A stretch of DNA of 64,000 bases, from assembly GCA_963788015.1 (NCBI GenBank), contig CAWBEY010000012.1:1550001-1614000 (forward strand). Direction: 5' to 3'. The notes beneath the pieces are model-generated. The model saw only the letters and a list, made by a program, of their open reading frames with translations, had not been told where the DNA came from and made no database searches. This document shows positions 51,754 to 60,999 of the stretch, piece after piece. This DNA comes from JBBRHH01 sp963788015 (GTDB lineage: Bacteria > Planctomycetota > Phycisphaerae > Tepidisphaerales > Tepidisphaeraceae). Numbering within the stretch: the first letter of the stretch is position 1; every line of letters begins with the position of its first letter. A program made the translations under genes and the position numbers.

Positions 51754-51827
51754 AAATCGCTCCAAATCGTTGTTATCTTCTTTATACCCGTTGAACGCCC
51801 GGCCGTGACCACTATTCCGCCAGCAGG

Positions 51828-52022
51828 TCAAGGAAATGGCAAGCCCATCATTGAGGTGGTTCGGCCACAATAGATGCGAATCATCTTCAGAAACATCGGC
51901 AGCATCAGGCCGATAGGCAGAACAATCAAGGCCAGGATCATCAGGTATTCGGTGGACAGGGCTCCGGCGCGGTCGAGATGCAGGCGCTTCAACGCATGTT
52001 TTGCCCCGACAAAAATTCTCAT
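51828..52022 (-). CDS. Flp-family pilin 1
   Basis: 64 residues. MRIFVGAKHALKRLHLDRAG, then ALSTEYLMILALIVLPIGLM: basic leader, G-ALSTEY processing region with Glu at +5, and a hydrophobic helix; the sequence then ends in a short tail. ATG 52022 overlaps the cpaF stop (ATGA). It precedes the second pilin by 75 bases. Confidence 0.78.
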   Translation of the reverse strand: MRIFVGAKHALKRLHLDRAGALSTEYLMILALIVLPIGLMLPMFLKMIRIYCGRTTSMMGLPFP

Positions 52023-53278
52023 GTTGCGCTCACTTTGCCGCCGGTCAGCATTTCTCGGGTATGAGACATTTGCTCCACAAGGCCCTCTTCCATGATGTCG
52101 TCGAGGACGCGCGGCTTGTGGCCGGTCCACTCCAGCGTACGCAGTTCGGGGGTTCCGCCCAAGTGGAAAATGTCGTTGACCACATATTTTTGCGTTTCTT
52201 CATCGAACGCAACTTCGCTGATGGCGGTGATAAGGCGCCGGCCGGTCGGGAGGCGGGCCGCCTGAACGATCATGTCGACCGCGGAGGCGACCTGGCGGCG
52301 GAGTGCGAAGAGTGGGATGCCGGTGTCGGCCATCAGGGCCATCGTTTCGAGGCGGTGGCAGGCGTCGGTGGGGCTGGAGGCGTGGAGGGTGGTGAGCGAG
52401 CCGTGGTGGCCGCTGGTCATGGCCTGGATCATGTCGAGGGCTTCGCCGCGCCGGACTTCGCCGACGACGATTCGGTCGGGACGCATCCGCAGGGATGCGA
52501 CGAATAAATCACGCACACTGATCTGGCCGCGGCCGTAGGCGTCGGCGGGGCGAGCTTCGAGTTGGACGGTGTGCTCGCGCTGGACCTGAAGCTCGCGGGT
52601 GTCTTCGATGACGACGATGCGCTCGTTGAGGCCAAAGGCGGTGGTGAGAACGTTGATGAGGGTGGTTTTGCCGGAGCCCGCGCCGCCGCTGACAATGACG
52701 TTGCGGTGGGCTTTGACGGCGAGCAGGAGGAACTCCAGGGCCATGGGGGTGATGGCCTGGCGGTCGAGGAGAAACTTGGGCTCGACGGCGACGCGCATGA
52801 AGCGGCGGATATTGATTTGCGTGCCGGCGAGGGCGATGGGGCCAAGGACAATGCAGACGCGCGATCCGTCGGGCAATCTGCCGTCAAGGATGGGGCGGTC
52901 GGGGGAAAGGGGCTGGCCGACAAACTGGGCGATGTTGTTGGCGGCGGCCTGGACGTCGAGCTCGGCGGTGAACTTCGCGTCGGTGCGGCGGACCAGACCC
53001 CCCTTCTCGACGTATATGTAGTCGGGGCCGTTGACCATGATTTCGGTGACTTCGGGGTCGCGCAGGAACGCTTTAAGGGGTGCGAGGAAAAATTCGAGGC
53101 TGGCGTCGAAGGCGGTTCCGAGGCCCGACTTTGGGGGGGCGGCGGCGGGGCCAGCGCCTTTCATTGGGGTGGCGGAAGTGGGCGGCGTTGCGGCCGGGGT
53201 GGGGGTTGCAACAGGCGGCGCTACGGCCACGGGATTCGCAGGCGGCTTCGGACTGGTTGTTGTTGTGCCTATGGCCAT
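52019..53278 (-). CDS. cpaF: CpaF/TadA-type secretion ATPase
   Basis: About 420 residues, the hexameric motor of Tad pili. N-terminal ~50 residues are Pro/Ala/Thr-rich. The core begins LKAFLRDPEVTEIMVNGPDY, then LDGRLPDGSRVCIVLGPIAL, GTQINIRRFM, Walker A SGGAGSGKTTLINVLTTAF, Walker B-type VVIEDTRELQVQ, DRIVVGEVRRGEALDMIQAM and SGHHGSLTTLHASSPTDAC. Intact. The start at 53278 is preferred to 53293. The upstream gene ends about 40 bases before it. Confidence 0.93.
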   Translation of the reverse strand: MAIGTTTTSPKPPANPVAVAPPVATPTPAATPPTSATPMKGAGPAAAPPKSGLGTAFDASLEFFLAPLKAFLRDPEVTEIMVNGPDYIYVEKGGLVRRTDAKFTAELDVQAAANNIAQFVGQPLSPDRPILDGRLPDGSRVCIVLGPIALAGTQINIRRFMRVAVEPKFLLDRQAITPMALEFLLLAVKAHRNVIVSGGAGSGKTTLINVLTTAFGLNERIVVIEDTRELQVQREHTVQLEARPADAYGRGQISVRDLFVASLRMRPDRIVVGEVRRGEALDMIQAMTSGHHGSLTTLHASSPTDACHRLETMALMADTGIPLFALRRQVASAVDMIVQAARLPTGRRLITAISEVAFDEETQKYVVNDIFHLGGTPELRTLEWTGHKPRVLDDIMEEGLVEQMSHTREMLTGGKVSAT

Positions 53279-53320
53279 TCGATGATCTTCCACTAACGCA
53301 TGAGCAAGTATAACAAGGCC

Positions 53321-56316
53321 TCACGGCTTGGATATCAGCACCAGGCTGCCTTCGGGCAGGGATTGGGCGGCGGCTTCGTCCACGGCGAACTTGCCGTCCT
53401 TAAACGTGCCCAGCAGCACCAACGACGCCGGGCGCGATGGAGCGGTTGCGGGCGGGGCTGCGCCGGTGGTGGCCGGGGCGGGGGGGGGCGGGCCGACGCC
53501 CCAGGCGACTTGGCCGGGGCCAGCCCCTCGGGCGTACACCTGCCAATGGGCGGTTTCGTCGCGGAGAAGGATGCCGCTGGAGGCGTAGGTGATGGAGAGG
53601 GCCTTGAACAACTCGGATTTTCTGGCGGCGAGCTGCGATCGAACGGTTTCGCCTTTGGGCAAGGCGTCCATGATGCGCTTGAGCGCGGCTCGGGTTCCTT
53701 CCGTGACGGGATGATCGCCGTCATACCAGATCACGCTGTCGAGGGCTTGACGGCCTAGGTCTTTGATGGGTTTGTCGTACAGGTCATTGATAGCCCAACC
53801 GGCCACGGCGTCCTCCCCTTTGAGCGCCTGTGCGAGAAAGATGCCTTTGACGACGGTGTCCATGTCGTCGTGCTTCATCAACTTGTCGATGATGTCGATG
53901 CCCCAGGTTTCCCAGTTGGTTTCGTCCACGAGCTTGAGTTGGTCGTTCAGCTCGGCGGCGAACTTGGCGTGGGCCGCTTTGACCGGCTTTTCACTCACGA
54001 GCGTGCGCGGCGGCGAAATGGCGACGGGCTTTTTCTTGGTGAGGTTTTTGGGATCAATGGTGTCGAAGGTGGTGAGGATGATCTGCCCGTTAAGACGTTG
54101 ATCGGATCTGTGAATGTCGCCCAGAACGTAGTAGCGCTTGCCGTCGGAGATTTCGATGTAGGCCAGATCACTGACGAGGGGATTGCTGAGCAGGTCGCCG
54201 AAGACTGTTTGCCAGGTTCCTTTTTCACCCAGCGCGTCGGCCGCCCGTTTGAGGTAATCGGTGTAGGTGGCAAGCTGGGGCGCGAGCGGCGCGGCGGGGA
54301 AGGCCGTGAGGTAAGCCTGGACGGTCTCGATGCGCTGCTGAGCGACGGTGGCGCTGCCGGGGGTGAATTTCTGTTGCCACGACCCGGTCAAGTCGCGCCA
54401 GGCTTCAAGGGCTTTGCCGGCGGCGGCGGCTTCGGCGGCTTTAGCAAAATCCCGGCTGACGGCGGCGTTTGGATACTTGGTGACAAACGTCTGCAGGGCG
54501 TCGCGCACCTCGTCGGCCGAGCCGCCTTTTTGCGCAGCGCCAATAGGTCATCGCGCTGGACCTTTGCCTGCTGCATCAGATCGCGCTTGTCGTCAATGGT
54601 CTTGGCGGTGGCGGTGATGGCGGCCTTGGTTGCGTCGTCGGCCCAGTCGAAGTTCAGCAGCGCGCGGGCCTTGCTTGAAAGTTCGTCGAGTTGGCTCATC
54701 GTGGCGGGCAGGTCCGGCGAGCCGCCGGCGAGGAGGGCGTCGGATTGCTGTGCGATGACGTCGGCCTGCCGCTTCAGGACGGAATTGGCCTTTTGTCTGA
54801 GATCGCCTTTGAGCGTTTCCAGATTTTTGGCGGCCGACTGAAGGCTTTTGCCCGGATCGACCCAGGCATAAGGGGCGATGTTGCTGCCGCGACTGAGGGC
54901 GTCGCTGACGGTGCTGGCTGCGTTGATCAGGTCTTGAGGCGTGGATTTTTCGGAGGCGTTGATTTGGTTGGCTTCGTTTTGCGCTTTGGAGAAGTCTGCC
55001 AGGATGGCTTTGGCCGCCCCGGCATCGCGGTCGAACTGCTCTTGGAGGGTGGCCGTCTCGGACTTGGCTTTGGCGACTTCGATGTTGGTGTTGAGCTTCG
55101 GGGCCTTGCGCTCTTGTTCCTGGATCAGTTGCTGGGCGAGCGTCAGGTTTTTTGCGGCATTGGCGTTCTGGATGCTTTTGGCCCACTGCCGCGCGGACTG
55201 CGACTCCATGTAAAAGTAGACACCCAAGAGCGCCAGAAGCACGAAAGCGGCGGCGATGCCGATTTTGAGTTGGAGGCTGCGCTTGGCGGCGAGTTTTCTG
55301 GAGCGCAGTAGTTCGGCATAGCGCTGCTCCAGAGGCTCGGGGATAGGCTCGTCGAAGCTTTTGAACTTGTCGTGCAGGGTTTGTAACTCGCTGTCACTCA
55401 GCTTCGCGTCGAGGGCGCGGCCGAATTCCTTGCAGGTTGAGTCGAAGGCCTGCTGTCGTGCCAGCACCTGATTTTCGCGCTGGACCCAGATCACCATGGG
55501 CTGGATTTCCATGGCGATCTCGTTGGGCATGCCTTCCTGGTTGGCGGCCTTCATCGTCTCTTTGAGCTGTTCGAGCAGGCGGCTGGTTTCCTTATGGGAT
55601 TTGGCGGCAAACGCCTGGCGCAGGCCCGGCATCATGGCGCGGATCTGCCCGAGGACTTCGACGCGCTGCATCTCATTGCCGGCGGTGGCGGCAGCATTCT
55701 GGAGATCAGCGGGGATCGGTTCGATCCACGGGTTCTCTGAAAGCTCGGTCACCATGGTTTTAATGGCGGCGCGATCGCGGCTTTTGAGGGCGGTCTGGAA
55801 CTGGCCTTTGATCTCGCGCAGGCGGGCACGTTCGAAGACGATGATGTCTTTTTCCCACCCTGCTCCGGCGGGGTCCAAAGCTGAGATTTGGCGCAATACA
55901 TCCAGGCGTTTTCGCACGGGGGAGCGGCGCAGGGCCAGGAGGCGGTGGCGTCGGAGCAATTGTTCGAGGGGTTGATCCTGCCCATACGCTTCGTTTAACT
56001 CGGCCGCGCGATCCAGTTGCAGCGGCGGCGGCACGGGCATGTCGAATTGCTGGCAGGTTTCGGCCCAGGCCTGCGCGTCAGGAAGATCGAGGGCGGAGAC
56101 AAGGTCGAGCAGATTTGGGGATTCTTCGGCAAGGTGAATGGCCTCGGAGCGAAGACCCTGCTGTAGAAAGACGGAAGATTGCCGCAGGCGGTCATTGGCC
56201 TGGCGGCACAGATCGGCGTACTCGGTTGCGTATTGGCGCAACTCGTCGGTGACATTCTGCACCGGCGCCATGCGGATGTCGCGAAGATATTCGACGATGC
56301 GTTTATAGTCAGTCAT
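53321..56316 (-). CDS. large single-span coiled-coil membrane protein of the GTPase-Tad array, one frameshift
   Basis: About 990 residues. The first ~345 residues are cytosolic, helical and charged (e.g. LRRHRLLALRRSPVRKRLDV, AANQEGMPNEIAMEIQPMVI). A single membrane segment lies at about 352-372 (IGIAAAFVLLALLGVYFYME). After it come long coiled-coil regions (LAQQLIQEQERKAPKLNTNI, TLKGDLRQKANSVLKRQADV); a frameshift near 54520 joins these to a C-terminal region (SDLAYIEISDGKRYYVLGDI, KGIFLAQALKGEDAVAGWAI, WVRSQLAARKSELFKALSIT-like). The final part is Pro-rich with a beta stretch (SLVLLGTFKDGKFAVDEAAA). No known domain. It sits between the GAP1 gene (47 bases) and cpaF (about 40 bases). Confidence 0.6.
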
Positions 56317-56362
56317 GCTTTTGGTTCACCGCTGAAGTGGTGGATTGAACCGCACCACACCA

Positions 56363-58853
56363 TCACTTTCCGGCCTCCACCTTGCATCGCAACGTGGCGA
56401 TCTTGAGCCCATCGGGGAGCGTCACCAGCAGATCAAAGTCGCCCAACTCCGAGTAGCCGCCAACGGCCGCAGTATACCCGCGGCAGAGCGTATCGCATTG
56501 GGCTTTTTGCGTCTTGATGGGGGCCAGGTCCTGCTCCAGCTTTGACTGGCGCAGGGCGATACGATTCTGCAGATCGGCAATCACCGCCCTAAGCGACTCG
56601 GGGGTGAAGTTGTGGTCGAGCAACTTTTCAGGCTTCAGGCGCAGCAATGGGTTGTACTCCTGGATTTGCTTCAGCCACGGCTCGATGGCCATCGCGGCAT
56701 CGGTGGTGGCCTGCTCGATCTGCATGTTGAGATCGCGCAGCTCGCTTTGACGCCGAATCAACTCCGAGTCCAGGGCGGCCTTTTGTTTTTTGAGATCGTT
56801 CTCCACGCGCGACACACCCGGGCGGACGAAGATTGAAAAGACCGTGGCGATTTCACCCACCGTCGATGGCTTGCGCAACTGCACCACTTGCGTCGCATTG
56901 TCGGGTGTGTGCTTGGCGCTGTCCTTGACTTCCCATTCCTGGCTGTAGCTGACCTGCCACTCGCGCGGGAGTTCTTTGTCGAGCTTGACGACAACCGGCC
57001 CGGGCGGCTCGCAGGGCATTTCAATTGCCATGCCCGCGTCGGCGAGATTGATGCGAAGCGGTTCTAGCGGCTTGGGCTCAATGCGCTGCGGGCGGGTTTT
57101 GGCGGCGTCGTTGAGCACGAAGGTTGAGTTCTGGATCACCCAGTAGGTGAGGGCGGCCACTTCCGCCCGCCGCAGCACAGCCCCCGACTTCCACGTCACC
57201 TCCAGGCCGGGCTTTCTGGGATCGACGCGCAGCACGGCGACCTCCGTAGCCGGCGTTCCCATCGAATCTTTCCACCGCAGGCTGACGCTGGGATGCGCGG
57301 GATCGGGCACGGCGCTGAGCGTGCCCGACAAGTCGCTTTGTTTGAAGACGTAATCCGCGGCAGCGCCGGCCAACTGTGCGGTGATGGAACGCAGGCCTTT
57401 TAGATTGTCGAACTCGCGTGCATCGATTGGGAACGTCTGGATTTTGTCGCGCAGGCCATTGGCGGCGGGAGTTTGGAAGGCCACGGGCAGCACGATAGTT
57501 TTTGGGGGAGGAGCGGGAGTATCTATGTGTTCGACGATGGCGGGCGCGGTGGCGACGGCTGGCATGGTCGCAGGCGGCGGAGGCGGTGGAACATAATTTT
57601 TCACCACCGTCTGCTGTGTCGCAGGTGGAGGCGTCACCGGCGGCGCTTCGGCCGGCTCGGTGGCCGCCGGCAGGAGCGGGGGCGGATGGAACTGCACGTG
57701 CGGCGGGGATTCGGGGGCCGTGTTGCTGAAGGCCATGCGCAGTAGCCAACTTCCAACGGCCAAGGCCGCGATAGCGCCGAAGTAGACCAGCGCCAAGCGC
57801 CGCCAGGGCCGGGATGCTGATTCAGGAGGCAACACGTCAGGGGCTGGCATGCCGCTTCGGGAGGCCGACGCGGTTCGCCTGGGCGAGAACTGACTTGCGA
57901 ACGCGGGAGCGGCGCGCGACGTCTGTTTTCCATCCGCCTCGGCTTTGGCTTCATCGGCGAACGCAAGCACGTCAGCGCGAGGTTTGGTCGTCGCGGGCTT
58001 GCCTTTTGGCATGGCCGGGGCAGGCGCGAATATCTGCGTCTGGGGCATGGCCGCCCCTGTGCGGGCCATTGTTACCCATGGGCTTTCGGGAACTGGGCCG
58101 AGCTGATTGAGTTTGGTGAGGTCCAGCAGCAGGCCATTGCCGGCATAGCGCATCGCGGCGCTGGCGGCGGGCGTACCGGCCAGGCAGCATCGCCAGGTAC
58201 AAACCGCGCTGGTGGGGACGCTTGTGAAATAGGTATTGAAGGTAACACCCCAGCGCAGGGCGCTTGGGAGCAGGCGGATCGACTCGGCGATCAGGGGGAA
58301 GACATCTTGTTCCGGCGAGTACAAAATGCAGACCGGCTTGAGCGGGTTTTTCTTAAACGCCTCGGCCAGCACGCCACCCCAGCCCGCCTCGCCGGTCATG
58401 CGCCGCCAGGCTTCACAGGGGGCGGGGGAAACGTCGGCGCGCGGCAATGGGTGGGAACGCGTGATCGTGCCAAGCTGATTGTCCCACGTTTCTCTCATCA
58501 CGCCCGGCTGGGCCAGCAGCCAGGCCGGCCCTCCCGGCGGCAACTCCGAATTTTCCAATGCGATGTGGTGGGCGAAGGCGTTGGTTCGCTGGGTGTAGTC
58601 AAAGCCCGCGTCGGTGATGAGCGAAAGGACGTGATACTCTTTGCCTGAAACGCTCAACGTCCAATGGGCTCGGGTGACGGGGTTTTGGCCGCTGCGGTCG
58701 CCGGCCTCGAAATGGTGGCGATAACCGCTGAGAGATTCCAGGCGTTCCCAGAGCGGCTTGGGGATGCCGTCGGTGCGCGCCGACCGTCGAGAAACCGGTG
58801 CTTCCGCGCTTCATTCCCTCCGGGGCCGACGTGTAATAAATCTCATGGCTCAT
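56363..58853 (-). CDS. GAP1-N2 domain membrane protein, one frameshift
   Basis: About 820 residues. N-terminus MSHEIYYTSAPEGMKRGSTG, then after a frameshift near 58780 TDGIPKPLWERLESLSGYRH, HVLSLITDAGFDYTQRTNAF, AHHIALENSELPPGGPAWLL: the pattern of the GTPase-associated protein 1 N-terminal domain, type 2 (GAP1-N2). A middle helical domain covers about 120-230 (PLIAESIRLLPSALRWGVTF, FNTYFTSVPTSAVCTW). One membrane segment is at about 345-365 (RLALVYFGAIAALAVGSWLL), followed by a Pro-rich linker and a beta/coiled-coil C-terminus. ATG 58853 overlaps the GTPase stop in an ATGA. In known systems this protein partners a GTPase encoded next to it, as here. Confidence 0.8.
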
Positions 58854-60214
58854 CGGCTTGCCCACGTTCTGGTGTTCCAGGCGACATTTATCCCGCAGTG
58901 CTGGCCGCTTCGCGTAAACCGTTGATTAATCCGGTGGACCAGCGCGGCGTAGGAGTAGAGCATCGGCGCGGTGACCCAGTGTGGCCGAACGTCCCTAGGC
59001 CGTACAAACAGTCCGGAGCTGTCGGCCTTTTTCTCCGGCGAGCCTCCCAGCGAGCTCACAGGGATGTAAATCACTTCTTCACAAAAATCCTCGGCGACGG
59101 TGACGACTTCCGGGGCCACGCGCAACAACAGCGCGCGGAGCTTGCGGGAGACATTCTCGATGCGGTCGAGATCGACAGAGGCGAGTTTTCCGTTGGCCGA
59201 GGAATCCAGCACGATGGGCTCGGTGACGATGTCTTCGTCCAGGAGCGTGCCCCAGATGTCGGACTTGCCCACGAGGATCAGGAGGGGCACCTGGTATCGC
59301 TGATACGCCGACAGACCCGCGTGCCGGCGCACGGCGCAAAGCGGCTTCGCTGAGGATGCTTTCCTGTCTGACGGTTTGCAGGGCGTCGGTGATCTGAGGA
59401 TCCTGCGAGATACCCTTGCACCGCTGGCGGAAGCGCGGTCCTGGGTGGGATCAAACAGGAACATCAGCACGCGGGCCTTGGAGAGGTGGCGCGTCACAGG
59501 CGAGAGGGCGGTGTCCTGGCCGACGTTGTAATGCTCGCCGGCGTTGTCATACATGCAGAGGATCGAGCCGAGCCTGCTGCGCATTGCCACGCGGGGATGC
59601 TCGGCGGCCGGGTGGAGCGAGAATAAAAACGGCTTGGGCAACTGTGTTTCCTGCCCGTTGATCCGCACCGAGCGGTACAAATCACCTTGCGTGCGAGTCT
59701 TGTCCAGAACCACCGGTCGATCCGGATCGTCGGGCAAAAACAGCGTCTCCTCGTAGCGGTTGAGGATCCAGTTGGCCTCCTTGTCGCCGTCGGCGAACAT
59801 GATGGCAAAGTGCTGGGCCAACTGCTGGCGCAGTTCCCAGGCCATTGTCGCCAGGAAATTGGATTTCCCGCTGCCGACGCTTCCAATGATGGAGAAGAAC
59901 GCCACCGGGTTTTCCAGGAGCAGGCGCGGGATGATGAGATGGCAGTTGGGGCAGGCCAGGGAATGACAGACCATGCCGCGTGCGTCGAGGGCCTGGCCTT
60001 CGAGGTTGAAGTGGGTCGGGAGAAAACGCAGCGGCTCTTCCTTCAGGAGCGGATCGCCCATCAGATCTTCATGCTGGGAAACCCAGAGAATGTCCTCCGG
60101 CCGGAAGTCGTGCCAGCAATGGGGGCATGTGACCCATGGGACGAGGGGAATCTCCCCCGATCCATTGGAAGAATCACCTGACGCCGGCTTTTGACTGGGA
60201 ATTCTATCGCTCAC
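58850..60214 (-). CDS. zinc-ribbon P-loop GTPase (GTPase-GAP1 system), two compensating frameshifts
   Basis: About 454 residues. Two Cys pairs form a zinc ribbon (VTCPHCWHDF near residue 30 and LACPNCHLIIP near 90). P-loop SIIGSVGSGKSNFLATMAWE, G3-like ILCMYDNAGEHYNVG (DxAGE), and G4-like LLILVGKSDIWG. Between 59340 and 59435 two opposite shifts replace the expected FDPTQDPRFRQRCKGISQDP, DALQTVRQESILSEAALRR; in other frames these can be read. Start: GTG at 60214 is preferred to ATG 60265, because a promoter (-35 TTGGGA, 18-base spacer, -10 TACAAT at 60230-60259) lies just upstream. It is the first gene of the array. Confidence 0.8.
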   Translation of the reverse strand: MSDRIPSQKPASGDSSNGSGEIPLVPWVTCPHCWHDFRPEDILWVSQHEDLMGDPLLKEEPLRFLPTHFNLEGQALDARGMVCHSLACPNCHLIIPRLLLENPVAFFSIIGSVGSGKSNFLATMAWELRQQLAQHFAIMFADGDKEANWILNRYEETLFLPDDPDRPVVLDKTRTQGDLYRSVRINGQETQLPKPFLFSLHPAAEHPRVAMRSRLGSILCMYDNAGEHYNVGQDTALSPVTRHLSKARVLMFLFDPTQDRASASGARVSRRILRSPTPCKPSDRKASSAKPLCAVRRHAGLSAYQRYQVPLLILVGKSDIWGTLLDEDIVTEPIVLDSSANGKLASVDLDRIENVSRKLRALLLRVAPEVVTVAEDFCEEVIYIPVSSLGGSPEKKADSSGLFVRPRDVRPHWVTAPMLYSYAALVHRINQRFTRSGQHCGINVAWNTRTWASR

Positions 60215-60229
60215 GGTTGTTCCGCACAG

Positions 60230-60259
60230 ATTGTACAGGCAAAGTCGCTTCAATCCCAA
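60230..60259 (-). promoter_or_regulatory. promoter of the GTPase-GAP1-Tad array
   Basis: On the minus strand TTGGGA (60259-60254), 18-base spacer, TACAAT (60235-60230). Transcription would start near 60223, leaving a leader of about nine bases before the GTG at 60214. A divergent + strand gene starts at 60362. Confidence 0.55.
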
Positions 60260-60361
60260 CTGCACTCGATAACGCGATCTGGGCTCGTTTGTTGTGCCAG
60301 CGGGCCGCTACAATGCATCATCGGACTTATCGGCTTTGGCAACTGAAACAGGAGCAATGCG

Positions 60362-60776
60362 ATGGTTGAGATTCAAGTGGCGTATCAGGGCGAATTGCGA
60401 TGTGAGGCGACGCACATGCCATCCGGCACGGCGATGAACTCTGACGCGCCGGTGGACAACATGGGCAAGGGCGAATCGTTTTCGCCGACGGATCTCGTGG
60501 CGACGGCGCTTGGGACGTCGCGCGCTCACGACGATGGGGATCGTTGCGAAGCGCAATGGCATGGAATTCCCGGGTGCGACGGCGCGGGTGACGAAGGAAA
60601 TGGTCAGCACGCCACTGCGGCGCGTGGGGCGACTGGTGGTGGATATCACGTTTGGCAAATCGCTGCCGGCCGAAGATCGCGTGCGCATGGAAAACGCAGC
60701 ACTGACCTGCCCGGTAAAGCAGAGCCTGCATCCGGATGTGGAAGCGCCTATGACGTTCCACTGGCCCGAGCAATGA
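60362..60776 (+). CDS. OsmC-family protein, one frameshift
   Basis: About 137 residues. MVEIQVAYQGELRCEATHMP, then FSPTDLVATALG before a frameshift near 60510; continues TTMGIVAKRNGMEFPGATAR, VTKEMVSTPLRRVGRLVVDI and ALTCPVKQSLHPDVEAPMTF. The family's two Cys positions are expected in the shifted TCAL segment and in LTCPVKQSL, so the peroxide-reducing centre may be present. It probably detoxifies organic peroxides. Divergent from the GTPase array. Confidence 0.85.
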
Positions 60777-60851
60777 GCGGGACCACATCGCACGCCAGTT
60801 GACGTGCGGCGAGAGCGTCGTTGATTGTTCCGCGCGCGAAGGGCAGCAGGA

Positions 60852-60938
60852 TCAGCGGTTCTGTGCCTTCTTCACAAACCACCACGTCAAGATCAGGCCA
60901 ACCCCCACAATAATTCCGATCCAGCTCATCATTGGCAT
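60852..60938 (-). CDS. 28-residue single-span membrane peptide
   Basis: Minus-strand frame MPMMSWIGIIVGVGLILTWW, then FVKKAQNR and TGA. It consists of one hydrophobic helix with a positive C-terminal end. An in-frame ATG at 60950 would give 32 residues. It lies 62 bases downstream of the gene ending at 61000, so it may be part of that operon. No known family. Confidence 0.4.
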   Translation of the reverse strand: MPMMSWIGIIVGVGLILTWWFVKKAQNR

Positions 60939-60999
60939 AGGACCCACCATCTTTTAGAGAGACACAAACCGATCAAAAACTCACGCCACCTTGAATGCA

